DNA from: an uncultured Clostridiaceae bacterium
Lineage (GTDB): Bacteria > Bacillota > Clostridia > TANB77 > CAG-508
Reading direction: 5' to 3'
DNA length: 47,846 bases
Assembly (NCBI GenBank): GCA_950096965.1
Contig: CATNCV010000003.1
Span: 1 to 47,846 of the forward strand
A program made the translations under genes and the position numbers. Shown one piece after another: positions 17,917 through 29,463 of this stretch. The number at the start of each line of letters is the position of its first letter. Within the stretch, counting starts at the first letter, position 1. Under the pieces are notes generated by a model. That model was not told the DNA's origin and searched no databases. It saw only the letters and a program-made list of their open reading frames with translations.

Positions 17917-18641
17917 TGATATTATTTTTAGTGCTTACTCTTGTCTTTATAATTGGTACAGCAGTTTATTTGAATTATAAAAAGAAAAATATAAATTCAA
18001 AGATAAAACAAAGTTCTCCTATTGAAGATCAACCAAAAGGTAAAAAGAAAACTAAAAAACAGTTAGAAGATTTACTTGAATTTAAAATAAAAGATAATAT
18101 GATTTGTCTTGGCAATAGATATTCTTATGTTATTAAACTTGGAAATATAGACTATAATATGCTTTCTAATCAAGAGCAAGATTCAATAGAAAGCATCTTA
18201 ATACAAACCGCATTAGCAATAGATTATCCAGTACAATTCTTTTCAACGACAGAATTTATAGACACAAGTAAAATAATAACTTTAATTAAGCAAAACAAAA
18301 CTAAAAATCCAAAAATACAAGATTATAAAGGATATTTAATTGAATATTTAGAGAACTTAATGGAAAATCGTACAATCTCAGTAGTAAAGAATTATGCCAT
18401 TATTTCTTATGATGGATTATATGAAAATGCAGTTCAAGAGTTAGAGAGAAAATCCAACTCATTTAAGGGAAATTTGCTTCGTGCAAAAATTGTTTGTGAG
18501 ACACTTTCTGAAGATGATCTTTACAATTTAATATATAGAGAACTAAATAAAAATGCTGCTCTTAACATTAGTCCTTTAAAGGAAGGAGGTAAAAACTTAT
18601 ATGTTGGTAAAAAACAAAAAAGAAAAGAAAAAGGAAATTGA
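17907..18641 (+). CDS. Membrane-anchored VirB4-associated protein
   Basis: This 244-residue protein has an N-terminal membrane segment (MILFLVLTLVFIIGTAVYL), a Lys-rich linker and a soluble domain resembling the amino-terminal part of TraC/VirB4-type proteins (CLGNRYSYVIKLG, IDYPVQFFSTTEF). I prefer ATG 17907, eight bases after AGGAGG, over the GTG at 17898. It overlaps virB4 by 41 bases. It probably docks VirB4 to the membrane; that is inference. Confidence 0.6.
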   Translation: MVLMILFLVLTLVFIIGTAVYLNYKKKNINSKIKQSSPIEDQPKGKKKTKKQLEDLLEFKIKDNMICLGNRYSYVIKLGNIDYNMLSNQEQDSIESILIQTALAIDYPVQFFSTTEFIDTSKIITLIKQNKTKNPKIQDYKGYLIEYLENLMENRTISVVKNYAIISYDGLYENAVQELERKSNSFKGNLLRAKIVCETLSEDDLYNLIYRELNKNAALNISPLKEGGKNLYVGKKQKRKEKGN

Positions 18642-20431
18642 TATATTTAATAACATTCCGTCAATGGCTGATTTGCTACTACCTGAAGAACTGCAAGAGA
18701 GAAAAGACTATTTAACATTAGGTTATAATAAGTATTCTCGTATATTTGCAATGACTGTATATCCAGAACAAACATGGATTAGTTGGTTAGATGATTTATT
18801 TGGTATTGGAAATATAAACATTTCTGTAAAAATAGAGCCATCTTCAAATGGTAATGTTATAAATCAATTAACAAAAAAACTAGTACAAAGTCAATCAGAG
18901 TATGCAACATACTCAAAGCAAGGTAATATCCTACATCTTCCAGTATTAGAAAAACAGATTAACGATCTTGAAGATTTAAGAATGCTTATCCAAACAAACC
19001 AAGATAAGTTATTTTTTGCTACTATTTTTATTACTTTAAATGCAGAGAGCTTATATGAACTAAATGAAAAAACTAAAATATTAGAGAGTGAATTAAATAA
19101 GAAAACAGCTATGATACGAACTCTAACATTTAGACAGTTAGAAGGATTAAAAACAATGCTTCCAATTCGGAGAATTACCAATAGCAAATTATGAAAGAAA
19201 TATGGTAGCTCGGAGGTATTGCAACATTAATTCCTATTTCAAATCCTAACTTGTCGCACGATAAAGGAATTTTTATAGGTAGAAATATGTTCACTAATGC
19301 TCCTATATATGTAGATACTTTCATTCGGTCCACCAGCATTGCCAAACCCACATGTATTTATTTGTGGTACTTCTGGTGGTGGAAAAAGTGTAGCATTGAA
19401 AACATTAACAGCAAGAAACATAGCGACAACAGGTTGTGGAGCTTTCTTCATAGATGTTGAAGGTGAATATACTGGACTTACTAAAATGCTTGGTGGTAAA
19501 GTAATAAAAATTAGGCAAGGTGAATCTGCTGGAATAAATCCATTTGAGTTGGAACCTGATACAAAAGGCAATAAACAATTTTTGAATATACTTGATAAAG
19601 TTGCAGAAATAAGAGGTCTGCTTGGTACAATATGTAGAAATTATCAAAGTCGAACTCTAAACGGAACAGAAATTACAGAAATTGAGATAATAGTTAATCA
19701 ATTATATGCAGAAAAACGGAATTACAAGTGATGTCAATTCACTTTTTGAGAAAAAAGGTGGAAAACTCGATAATGGTAAGTATGCTGTTGGAAGAATACC
19801 AAAGAAAATGCCTACACTTTCAGACTTTCAGAAGAAATTAAAAGATCGTGGTAAATGTGAAGAACTGTCAGAGCTTTTAGTTCCATTTTTAAGGGGTAAC
19901 TCTCTTGGAATATTTGATTGTGAAAGTAAAATTACTTCAGATGCAGAAATTGTTACATTTGATATGAGTGATATAAAAGATGACTTTACAAAATTATATG
20001 CTTCTTATGTAATTTTAACTTGGGTATGGCAAAAATTCGTACTAAAGAATAAGGAAAAACGAAAGATAATAGTTTGTGATGAAGCTTGGTTATTCTTAAA
20101 GTTTCAAGAATCAGCAGAGTTTCTAGTAAATGTAGCTCGTAGACGGTCGTAAGTATAATGTTCCATTATTCATACGGTAGTCAGTTTATTGATGAATTTT
20201 TATCATGTGAAGAACGGTAAAACAATTATAAATATATGTTCAACTAGATATTTATTTAAGCAAAGTCCTGGATCAGTAGATGAAGTTGTAGACTTTTTTA
20301 ATTTGTCTGAAGGAACAAAAAACTTTTTAACAACAGCTAATCCTGGCGAATGTGTAATTAGCTTGAACAATAGTGTTACAGCAATAAAATTTATAATTAC
20401 AGACTTTGAAAAACAGTTTGTGTTTACTTAA
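18601..20431 (+). CDS. virB4: VirB4-like conjugation ATPase, needs seven +1 shifts at CGG
   Basis: Read with seven skipped C bases this is a 607-residue VirB4/TraE-type ATPase that powers the secretion channel. Visible motifs are the Walker A CGTSGGGKSV, DVEGEY, Walker B KIIVCDEAW, then ARR-GRKYN, SQFIDEFLS and TRYLFKQSPGSVDEV. In-frame CGG codons stand at 19168, 19211, 19326, 19717, 20144, 20175 and 20215; each is the exact place where the frame must move +1, and each shift yields a GGN glycine. Without shifting, translation stops soon after the first site. The total length minus seven is divisible by three and ends at one TAA. Out-of-frame CGG (for example AAC GGA near 19662) causes no shift. 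Confidence 0.9.
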
Positions 20432-20447
20432 AAGGAGGTCAATAGCA

Positions 20448-21972
20448 ATGAAAAAAATAATTAAAAGTATGTTTATTGTACTTATGATTTTTATGTTGGT
20501 GTCCCCTATTTGTTTTGCTGCTAACAAAGATGATAAAGTCGATTTAAAAGAACAAGTAAAAAAAGAAGATGGCTCTCTGTTTGAGAAAATAATTGCTGAA
20601 TGTATTGGTGGATTAGCACAGACAGTATTTGACTTTACCACTCGGTGAAGATTCCAATGTAGGATTCAAAGATTATGACGATTTAATATTTAATGGCAAT
20701 AGACTAAATGATAGCTTATCTCCATTCACTTCGGATCTGTGGAATAAAACAATGAAATGGTATGGTATATTTTCGGCTATTTCTGGAAGTTTGATTTTAA
20801 TTGCAGTATTTATTCTTAGCTATAAAATTATAGTGGCTGGTATGAATACTGCTAGAAAAAATGAAGCAAAAGAAAGTTTAATGAGGCTCTGTTTTGGTGG
20901 TGTAGCAATAGCTCTTGCTCCTATATTTATACGACTTATGTTATTTTTAAATAATAGTATGGTATATCTAATACTTAATGCTTCAAATAATGCAAGTTTA
21001 GGCGATAAATTGGGAGAAAGTATGCTTACATCTATTTCAACAGGAAATGCAATCGCAACAGCTCTTGTAATTGCAATGTTTATATATTTATTTGTAAAAC
21101 TAAATATAAAATTTATTGTTAGACAATTTACAATTATCATATTTACTATATTTACACCAGTTGCAGCTGGCCTTTGGATTATAAATAAAAATGTAACAGC
21201 AGCAAGCATTTGGGCTGGTCAAATTATAATGAATATATTTATGCAATTTATATATTGTTTCTTATTCCTTATATATCTTGCATTTTTGCCATCTGGTGGT
21301 GGTTGGGCAGTTTCTTTAATATGGGCTATGATGATTTTACCATTAGCAGATGCTTTACAAAATTGTTTCCAAAACTTAACTTCTCGAATTGCAGGTGTAG
21401 ACAATGAACAAATGACAAATCGAGTAGTTGGAATGGGTGCTATGCTTGGATTTGGTTTAGGTGCTATAAAAGAACAATTTAATAGTCCATCTTCAAACAA
21501 TAATAATGGTAATGGCAACAATGGTGGTCTAAAAGGTTTTATTGATAGAGCAAAATCAGTTGTAAATCCATCAATGAATTTAAGTCCTGAAAAAGACTAC
21601 AATGGAAATGTAAATCCTATTAGAACAGTTTTACCAAAAGAAAATACAAACACAAATACTAATAATGTAAATAATAACATTTCAATACCTACATCCAATG
21701 GAAAAAATACAGAAAGTATCTCAAATGGAACTGCAAGTACTCCAAAATCAATGGTTGGCAAAGTTGCAAAAACAGGATTTAAAGCAACAAAGGCATATTT
21801 AAGTGTTGGTGCTAAAATGGCTGAAGGTGATTTTAGCAGTTATAAAGGTAGCAATAAACAAATGAGTAAAAAATCTAATTATCAAAATGTAGAATATATG
21901 CAAAATATTCAAAAACTTACTAATGAGAATAATGCTAGGAAATTAGGTGATCAAAATGAGCCTAAAGAATAA
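20448..21972 (+). CDS. VirB6-like channel protein, one +1 shift at CGG-TGA
   Basis: This 507-residue polytopic protein has a signal peptide (to about residue 25, CFAAN), about seven membrane segments (about 105-330) and a long Asn/Gly-rich polar C-terminus. It fits the VirB6/TrsL type in Gram-positive ICEs. The start follows AAAGGAGGTC at 20448. The zero frame reads ...FDFTT then CGG (20643-20645) followed at once by TGA; skipping the C continues as GEDSNVGF and the rest of the protein. The 3' end overlaps the M23 peptidase start. Confidence 0.85.
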
Positions 21973-23202
21973 AGCTAAAGAAAAACTAAAAAGTAAAGCA
22001 AAAAACAAATTAAAAAAAGTAGCTTTTTCTGTAATTAAACCATTTTTACCATACATTATTATATTTCTTGTATTGTTGTTTGCATTTTGTACTGTTATAG
22101 ATGCAATTTTTGTAGATGATGTTCAACAAGATGAATCTTCTATGTCGCAAGAAGAAAAAGAAGTTAGAACATCATGTATTAATAAAGCTAGCTTTTTAAA
22201 TATGTGTCATAACTTTTTAGATGGAAATTCTACTACCAGTTTATTAGATGTGGATAGCAGAGAAAATGACAAGCAAATACAATGGTCTCATTTATATGCA
22301 CTAATGGCTTTTCACAATATGTCAGATGGTAGTAAATTAGATGCAAATTTACTTGAAAAAGTTGCTAAACATTTTGAAAGCACTTTTAAATATGAAACCT
22401 ATAAAATTAAAACTGAAACAACAACTACAACAAAAGATGAAAATGGAAATGAAACTACAAATACAACTACCAGTGAGCAGACCGTATATTTATTAGTAGA
22501 AAGCGATACTATAATGGGACATTATAAATATAACTATGAAGAAAAAACTACAACAGAGGGTAATACAAAAACTACTAAAAAGGTTTATGTGGGCGAAGAA
22601 CTTATTGGGGAGAAATACGAAAGATTAAAAAATTATTTAAAGAACAATTTACATATAAGGGCTGAAGATATTGATACAGATGTGCAAGTAGTTATTCAAG
22701 CATCTAGTGGCTATTATGATGGTAAAGAAAATACAGCTTGGTTACAGGGAAACAGCTCATCTAGTACAATAATTACTAATGGTAAAGGGTTAATTCCTAA
22801 AGGAATGTTTACTTGGCCGATACCTGGCTATACTGCAATAACTTCCCCATTTGGTATGAGAGTACATCCAATAACAGGAGCATATAAACTCCATACTGGT
22901 ACTGATGTGCGGAGCTCCAACAGGTGCAAATTTTGTGGCAATGGCAGATGGTAAAGTAATTACTGCAACATATTCAAACTCTTATGGAAATATGGTTATG
23001 ATAGATCATGGAAATGGTATTGTTACACTTTATGCTCATGGCTCACAATTACTTGTTACAACTAATCAAACTGTAAAAAAAGGACAGGCAGTTTTAAAAG
23101 TGCGGAAGTACTGGATATTCAACAGGACCACACGCACATTTTGAAGTTAGAATCAATGGCAACTTTGCAAATCCAATGGACTATTTTGAAGGAGGTAATT
23201 AA
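21956..23202 (+). CDS. M23 peptidase of the conjugation machine, two +1 shifts at CGG
   Basis: With two skipped C bases this is a 414-residue protein: a basic N-terminus, one membrane segment (about 25-50), a long exterior region and a C-terminal LytM/M23 zinc peptidase domain. The M23 motifs run HTGTDV-GAPTG, ADGKV and TGPHAHFEV. Both shifts (CGG at 22910-22912 and 23103-23105) fall at glycines in these motifs (HTGTDV-GAP and [11 protein letters not shown]). Such enzymes open peptidoglycan for the mating channel. The gene overlaps virB6 by 17 bases. Confidence 0.9.
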
Positions 23203-23205
23203 AAA

Positions 23206-23580
23206 ATGGTATTGATATTTACAGATAATGAGCAGTTAGACAGAGATTTAAACAAACAAATTGAAGATAGTAGAATTGTCTATTATCCAGATTATGTGTT
23301 GGAAGAAAAAGATGCAACAACTCTAATTGCTACATTACAACCTAACAAATACAATTTCAAAGACTTTATGTTTAAAGTTCGAGAAAAAAATATACAAGTT
23401 ATTTTAATTTTAGAAAATGATAAGGTAAAAGAATTAAAAGAAGCATTAACATTAGGAATTTATGATATTATTCTTGATCCCTTTTCTTTGGAAGATGTAA
23501 CTAAAAAAATTACGAATCCAAGTATGTTTTCTGAAATTTCAAAATATATAAAAGATATTTTAGAACTAGATGCAAACTAG
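23206..23580 (+). CDS. Hypothetical protein, receiver-like fold
   Basis: This 124-residue soluble protein starts three bases after the M23 gene stop. Alternating beta-like and helical segments (MVLIFTDNEQ, IQVILILEND, GIYDIILDPFS) recall a response-regulator receiver or flavodoxin-like fold. Small proteins of this kind lie in this position in related ICEs. No family is certain. Confidence 0.5.
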   Translation: MVLIFTDNEQLDRDLNKQIEDSRIVYYPDYVLEEKDATTLIATLQPNKYNFKDFMFKVREKNIQVILILENDKVKELKEALTLGIYDIILDPFSLEDVTKKITNPSMFSEISKYIKDILELDAN

Positions 23581-23616
23581 TTCTATTTTATCGCCAAAAG
23601 AAAGGAGGTTTAAGTA

Positions 23617-24192
23617 TTGAGCAAAAATATTAAAAGGGCTATAACAATATCTGTCATAGTAATTTTAGTTATTATTGTTATCATATCTACTTTTTTTATC
23701 ATAAAATATTTAAACAATAAAGCAAAAGTAGATACTGTTGTAGAGATATACTCTGATGAGAATATTCAAGACAAGTTAGATAATGAAAATACAGATGACT
23801 TATTATTGCAAATTGATGGTGAAAGTGTTGTAGGAGTAATCAAAATTGAGAAAATTGGCTTTGAAGGACTTGTTTATGAAGGTACATCTCTTGATACTCT
23901 TGCTAAAGGAGTTGGGCATTTTGAAAATTCTTCATATTACAATGGCAATGTATGTTTAGCAGCACATAATACAAATAAGTTTTGGGCTAAATTACATACT
24001 TTACATACAGGAGATAAAATTTCTTATATCAGTTTTCTTGGAACTAAAGAATACTATGTAAATAGTGTTACTCAAATTGATGAAACTGATTGGTCTAATT
24101 TGGAAAATACAGAAGAAAATACATTAACACTTATAACTTGTGTTAAAGGAAAACCATCGTTAAGGCTTTGTGTGCAAGCGTTAGAGCTATAA
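23617..24192 (+). CDS. Sortase
   Basis: This 191-residue transpeptidase starts with TTG after AAAGGAGGT. It has an N-terminal membrane anchor (about 8-31), the catalytic His in LAAHNT, the catalytic Cys in TLITCVKG and the Arg in SLRLCV. It probably attaches the LPRTG-bearing adhesin encoded downstream (25056-29061) to the wall. The short TITC-type sequence is most like class B/D-type accessory sortases of conjugative elements. Confidence 0.9.
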   Translation: MSKNIKRAITISVIVILVIIVIISTFFIIKYLNNKAKVDTVVEIYSDENIQDKLDNENTDDLLLQIDGESVVGVIKIEKIGFEGLVYEGTSLDTLAKGVGHFENSSYYNGNVCLAAHNTNKFWAKLHTLHTGDKISYISFLGTKEYYVNSVTQIDETDWSNLENTEENTLTLITCVKGKPSLRLCVQALEL

Positions 24193-24266
24193 AAAATTTT
24201 TCTTACTTCAACATTGTCAAACAAAAATAAAAGATGTTATCCTAAATATAGAAAGGGTGATGTCAT

Positions 24267-24995
24267 ATGAATAAGAAAAAATTTACATGTATTATTATTG
24301 TTTTTATTGTTGTTATTTCAATTTTTATTGGAAAGTTATTATTAAATTATAAAAACTTAAAAATTGCATCTGGTATTAAAAATAATATCATTCAAGATGA
24401 ATCTTCAAATGAAATATTAGAGGATTCTAAATTAATAACAAATGAATTGCAAGAAAATACTCAAATAGAAGAAACTATTTTATCTAACCAGGAATCAAAA
24501 GATGTTGAAACTGTTGTAAAAGAAGAAATAAAGCAAGAAGAAAATCCTTCTCAAAAGCAAGAAACAACATCAAATAATAACAAAACTATAACTAAAAATG
24601 AAACGATAAAAAACTCAAACACAGATCAGGAAAAACAACAAAAAGCAACTAATAATCAAATAGAAGAAACTAAACAATCTAAACCACAAAAACTAGAAAC
24701 ACCAGATAAAAACAATAACTCCCCAGATAACTATACCGAAATTGAGGTTAAAGTTGCAGAAAAAAAGGAATGTGATGGAAATAATCATAAAATAGGTGCT
24801 GGAAATACAGGACTATGGTTTGAAACAAAAGCCCAAGCAGATAACTATTACGATTCTCAACAAGAAGAATGGGGCAATTTATGGGAAAATGGTGAAATTA
24901 CAAAGGAAAAATATTTAAAGAAATGTCCTTCAGGTTATGAAGCTTGGACTTGTCCACAATGCAAAAAATGGACAATAAATTTTTATTATAGATAA
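24267..24995 (+). CDS. Membrane-anchored protein with Cys-rich C-terminal module
   Basis: This 242-residue protein has an N-terminal membrane segment (about 5-25), a long Glu/Asn/Lys/Gln-rich linker (about 40-165) and a compact C-terminal module with ECDGNNH, GLWFETKAQADNYY, KKCPSGYEAW and CPQCKKW. The four Cys may bind zinc or form disulfides. It lies between the sortase and the adhesin. I do not recognise the family. Confidence 0.55.
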   Translation: MNKKKFTCIIIVFIVVISIFIGKLLLNYKNLKIASGIKNNIIQDESSNEILEDSKLITNELQENTQIEETILSNQESKDVETVVKEEIKQEENPSQKQETTSNNNKTITKNETIKNSNTDQEKQQKATNNQIEETKQSKPQKLETPDKNNNSPDNYTEIEVKVAEKKECDGNNHKIGAGNTGLWFETKAQADNYYDSQQEEWGNLWENGEITKEKYLKKCPSGYEAWTCPQCKKWTINFYYR

Positions 24996-25009
24996 AAATA
25001 AATAATAAA

Positions 25010-25035
25010 GGGAACAAGAAAATTGTTCTCTTTTT
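25010..25035 (+). terminator. Terminator before the adhesin gene
   Basis: GGGAACAA pairs with TTGTTCTC, followed by TTTTT. It lies between the preceding stop and the AGGAGGT of the adhesin, so it may reduce or separate adhesin transcription. Confidence 0.65.
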
Positions 25036-25055
25036 AGTTAGGAGGTATTTTTTAT

Positions 25056-28000
25056 ATGTTAAAAGAAAAAAGTAAAATGCGAAAATTATTAGCAATAATG
25101 TATATTATAATAACATTATTTGGTACAATTCAACCTATATTCGCAGTATCAAGTAGTGGTACTGGTAAGTGGGTATCAGGGCAATGGGATTCAGGTATTT
25201 ATACAACTGACAATAAAACAAGTGTTGGAATGTTAATAAGAAGATTGGTAAACTATACAACAGGAGAAAAACTTACAGTATTTTGTTGTGAACATGGAGT
25301 AGACAGCCCAACAGGAGAAATACACACCGGCACACACACTAAACCAACAGACGAAAAGTTGAAACAAGCTTGTCGAATAGCATATTTTGGATGGTATAAT
25401 AAATATGGTAACTATGCTGTTGATGGTGGAATTATGGCAGACAATAATAGAAAAATGGACTATGTTTATACACAACAAATGATATGGGAAGCACTTGAAC
25501 AATCTAGTGCAACATTTAGAGATTCAAGTATTCAAAATAGTTATGTGAATTTTAAAAACGAAGTAAATTCAAAAATAAATACTATGAGAAGGCAACCAAG
25601 TTTTATTAATGATACTATAACAATAGAAGCTGGAGAAACAAAAACAATTAGCGATTCAAATAATGTATTAAAAGACTATGTAAGTTTTGATAAAACAGTT
25701 GATGGAATACGAATTGCTCATACAAAAGGTCAAAACACATTATCAATTACAGTAGATGAGAATTGCACAAGAGAAAACTATAAAATATCAGAAAGTACAA
25801 TGAAAAGTTGGGGCATCATTAAAGAAGAATCAGCAGATAAAGATACAACTGTATATTTTGTTTTTAAAGATAGAGTACAAAATCAATTATATGCACTTGA
25901 TTATAATGATCCAGTAGGAATGCTATTAGATTTAAAAATCAACTTATATGGAAAATTAGAGTTAGCAAAAAAAGATAATAAAGGAAACTATATACCTAAT
26001 ACAACATTTAAAATTAGTCGTAATTCAGATATGTCAAATCCTATAGGAACATATACAACAGGTTCAAATGGAAAAGTTATAATTGATCAATTAAAAAGAG
26101 GAACAATATATATTCAAGAGGTTTCAGTTCCTGAACATTTAATATTAGATACAACTATAAGAAATGTGGAAATACAACCTGCAAAAACTGCAACTTATCA
26201 AGCAACTAATAATTGGAAACAAGGAAAAATTCAAGTTGTAAAAAAAGATGCTGAAAGCAATAAAGTAGTAAAAAAGGCTGGAACTGTATTTGACATTTAC
26301 AATACTAATAATGTAAAATTAACAAGTATAACAACAAACGAAAAAGGTGTCGCTATATCTGGATTGCTCGATTACGGCACATATTATGTAAAAGAACAGA
26401 AATCACCAAATAAATACACAATAAAGGTTGAAGTTAGCGAAAATATTGGAGTTGTTGAAAACGGAAAAACTTATGAAATTTCTGTTTTGAATACAAGAGT
26501 AAAAGGTAGTGTTACAATTTCAAAAGAAGATACAAAAACAGGAAAACAAGCACAGGGTGAAGCAAGTCTTGAAGGAGCTGTATATGGATTATATGCAAGA
26601 ACTCCAATTTTAGATCCTGCTGATGATAGTATTATTTATAATACTGATGTAAAAGTTGGTGAATTAGTAACCAATGAACAAGCAAATGCTAGAATGGATA
26701 ATTTGTATTTAGGCCAATACTACCTAAAAGAACTACAACCAAGCAAGGGTTATACATTAGATACTACAAGATATGAATTTGATTTAAACTATGAAAATCA
26801 AAATGTAAAAATCGTAACAAAAGATATAACAGTAAAAGAAAGAGTAATTTCACAACCATTTCAAATTATAAAAATATCAAGTGATGATGTTGGAGAAGCT
26901 GATTTATTAGCAGGAGTGGAATTTACTATAAAAGCACAAAAAGATATTGACCAATATGGCTCTTGGGAAAAAGCACCTATTGCAAAAAATGCTGATGGAA
27001 AAACAACTAAAGTATTAGTAACAGACGACAAAGGCTATGCAGTAAGTGATAGATTGCCATACCGGGTCTTATGTAATAAGAGAAACAAAAGTTAAAGAGG
27101 ACAAGTACAAAGTTGAAGATTTTAAAGTAGTAATCACAAAAGACAGCTCAGAGCCTCAAACTTGGCGAATATTTAATGATACTTCTTTTAATTCAATTTT
27201 AGAAATAGTAAAACAAGATGCAGAAACAGGAAAAGTAGTAAAAATTGAAGGTGCTAAATTTAAAATAAAGAATTTAGACACAGGAAAATATTTTGGCTAC
27301 TGGGAATGGTCTCCACTACCCCACTATGTTGATTCTTGGACAACAAATGAAACAGGCAAAATAATGACAGGAGATAAGTTAGAAGTCGCAAACTATCAAT
27401 TAGAAGAACAAAAAAGTCCGAAAGGCTACTTAATTAGCAAAGAACCAGTTAAATTTAGAATTACATCTAATGCAGCATACGAAACTTTACCAGATGGAAA
27501 GACACCAGTAATAACTGTTATACAAAAAGATATATCAGTTAAAGGAAAAATAAATGTTGAAAAGAAAGGTGAAGTATTAGTAGACTATAAAGATGGAAAA
27601 TTTGTATATGAAGAAAGAGGACTTGCTGGTGCAAAATTTCAAATAACAGCAAAAGAAGATATTTATGATCCTTCAAATGATGGCTCAATAATATACAAAA
27701 AAGGAACTGTTGTAGATACAATTACAACTGATGATAGTGGAAAAGCAACATCAAAAGCACTTCCACTTGGCGAATTTTCAGTAAATGAATTACAAGCACC
27801 TTATGGAATGGTTATAAATAACGAAACAAAAGATGTGTCATTAAAATATAAGGATCAAAATACTGCAATAGTATTTGATAATACTTCTTTTGTTAATGAA
27901 AGACAAAAGTTAGAAATAAATGTATATAAAATAGATGCAGATGATGAAAAATTACTTGAAGGTGCAGAATTTAGTTTATATGCAAAAGAAGATATAACAA

Positions 28001-29061
28001 ACTATAAAGGCGAAATAATAATGAAAGCAAATGAACTAATAGAAACTGCAACAAGTGATGAAAACGGAAAAGCAACTTTTAAAACAGATTTACCTTTATT
28101 AGATTTTCTAATAAAAGAATCAAAGGCTCCAAAAGGTCATATTTTAAGTGATGAAGTAATAACTGTAAATAGCGAATATCAAGGACAAGATGTAAAAGTA
28201 TTAAATTTAGAATATAATATGAAAAACGAAAAAGTTAAAGGTTATTTAGAAATTACAAAAGTAGATAGTAAAACAAAAGAAACTCTAAAAGATGCCACTT
28301 TTGGAATATATGATATGAATAATAATAAAATTGCAGAAATTACAACAGATGAAACAGGAAAAGCAAAGTCTGAGCTTATCCCTTATGGAAAATATTATGC
28401 AAAGGAACTTTCTACAGGATCAGTTTACTATTTATTAAATGAAAATACTTATGAATTTGAAATAGTAGAAAATAATGAAATTGTACCATTAACAATAGAA
28501 AATGATAGTGTAGACATTGAAGTAACAGTTGATAAAGAAGGTACAACAGAGATTAAACCTGGAGAAAAAGTAAATTATGAATTTTCAAATGTAGGTAACG
28601 CATCAAATGTATATTTAGAAAACTTTAAATGGTTTGATTATATACCTACTGATTATATAAGACTAGAAACTATGACAACAGGAACATGGAATCAAGACTT
28701 AACTTATAATGTATATTATAAAACAAATAAATCTGATGATTATGTTTTATTTAAAGAAAACTTGAAAACAACAGAAAATTACGACTTAGACTTTACAACA
28801 ATAAAATTTGCTGAAGATGAATATATTGTTGAAACAATGTTTGAATTTGGTAAAGTAGATGTTGGTTTCAAAGAAGATACAAAGCCTACTATGGTATGTA
28901 AATCTTTTGATACATTAAAGGAAAGTGATACATTCACAAACTATACTAAAACTGTTGGTGTATATTTTGGTGTAACAGCTGAAGCAAATAGTAAATGGAC
29001 TACAATTACACATATACCACAAGAAAAACACGAGCCAAAACTTCCACGAACAGGAAAATAA
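25056..29061 (+). CDS. Thioester/Cna-B (SpaA-type) adhesin, one +1 shift at CGG
   Basis: Read with one skipped C, this is a 1,334-residue surface adhesin. A signal peptide (about 1-30) leads into a TQXA thioester domain with the Cys in TVFCCEHG and the Gln in YTQQMIWEALEQ. About nine Cna-B/SpaA-like domains follow, with K...E type isopeptide signatures and YGLYAR or FDIYN strands. The CGG at 27063-27065 interrupts DRLPY; skipping the C gives GSYVIRETKV, a typical end of a Cna-B domain. The protein ends LPRTGK with no membrane segment after the sorting motif. Four other CGG triplets are out of frame and harmless. Confidence 0.85.
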
Positions 29062-29127
29062 AATATGATAATATATTTCTCCTTTATAAATTGCCCTTCA
29101 AATTTAATTTATAGGAGGAATTTTTTT

Positions 29128-29403
29128 ATGGAAATTACAGATGTTAGAATTTTCAAAGCAAGAAGAAAAGGAGTTGTTCTTGCATATGCCAATGTTATTT
29201 TAGATGGCAAATTTATTATTAGAGGTATCGCATTAGTTGAAACGGAGAAAAATAGAAGGTTTATTTCAATGCCTTCAAGAAGATTAAGGAATGGAGAAAG
29301 ATCATATAGAGATGTATGTCATCCTTTAAACTCTGATGTTAGAGCAGAACTTACAGAAAAAATCTTTGCTGCATATGATGAACTAATAGAATCAGAAGAA
29401 TAA
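29128..29403 (+). CDS. spoVG: SpoVG family protein
   Basis: This 91-residue protein starts at the ATG after AGGAGGAA and has the SpoVG pattern: MEITDVRIFKAR, LAYANVILDGKFIIRGIALVE, FISMPSRR and CHPLNSDVR. SpoVG is a small nucleic-acid-binding regulator of sporulation and cell-wall genes; ICE-borne copies are known. It is translated separately from the adhesin. Confidence 0.88.
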   Translation: MEITDVRIFKARRKGVVLAYANVILDGKFIIRGIALVETEKNRRFISMPSRRLRNGERSYRDVCHPLNSDVRAELTEKIFAAYDELIESEE

Positions 29404-29463
29404 ACACAAGTATTTTCTTTTTAATATTGCCCTTCAAAAATATTCAAAAGAAAGGATTTGTTT

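Noticed and set aside
20643-20648. Programmed -1 frameshift or stop-codon read-through
   Set aside because: No slippery heptamer is present, and reading through the TGA does not restore the protein; only a +1 move does.
29085-29440. Short repeat TTGCCCTTCAAA before spoVG and the next gene
   Set aside because: Two copies of twelve bases are too little to claim a regulatory element.
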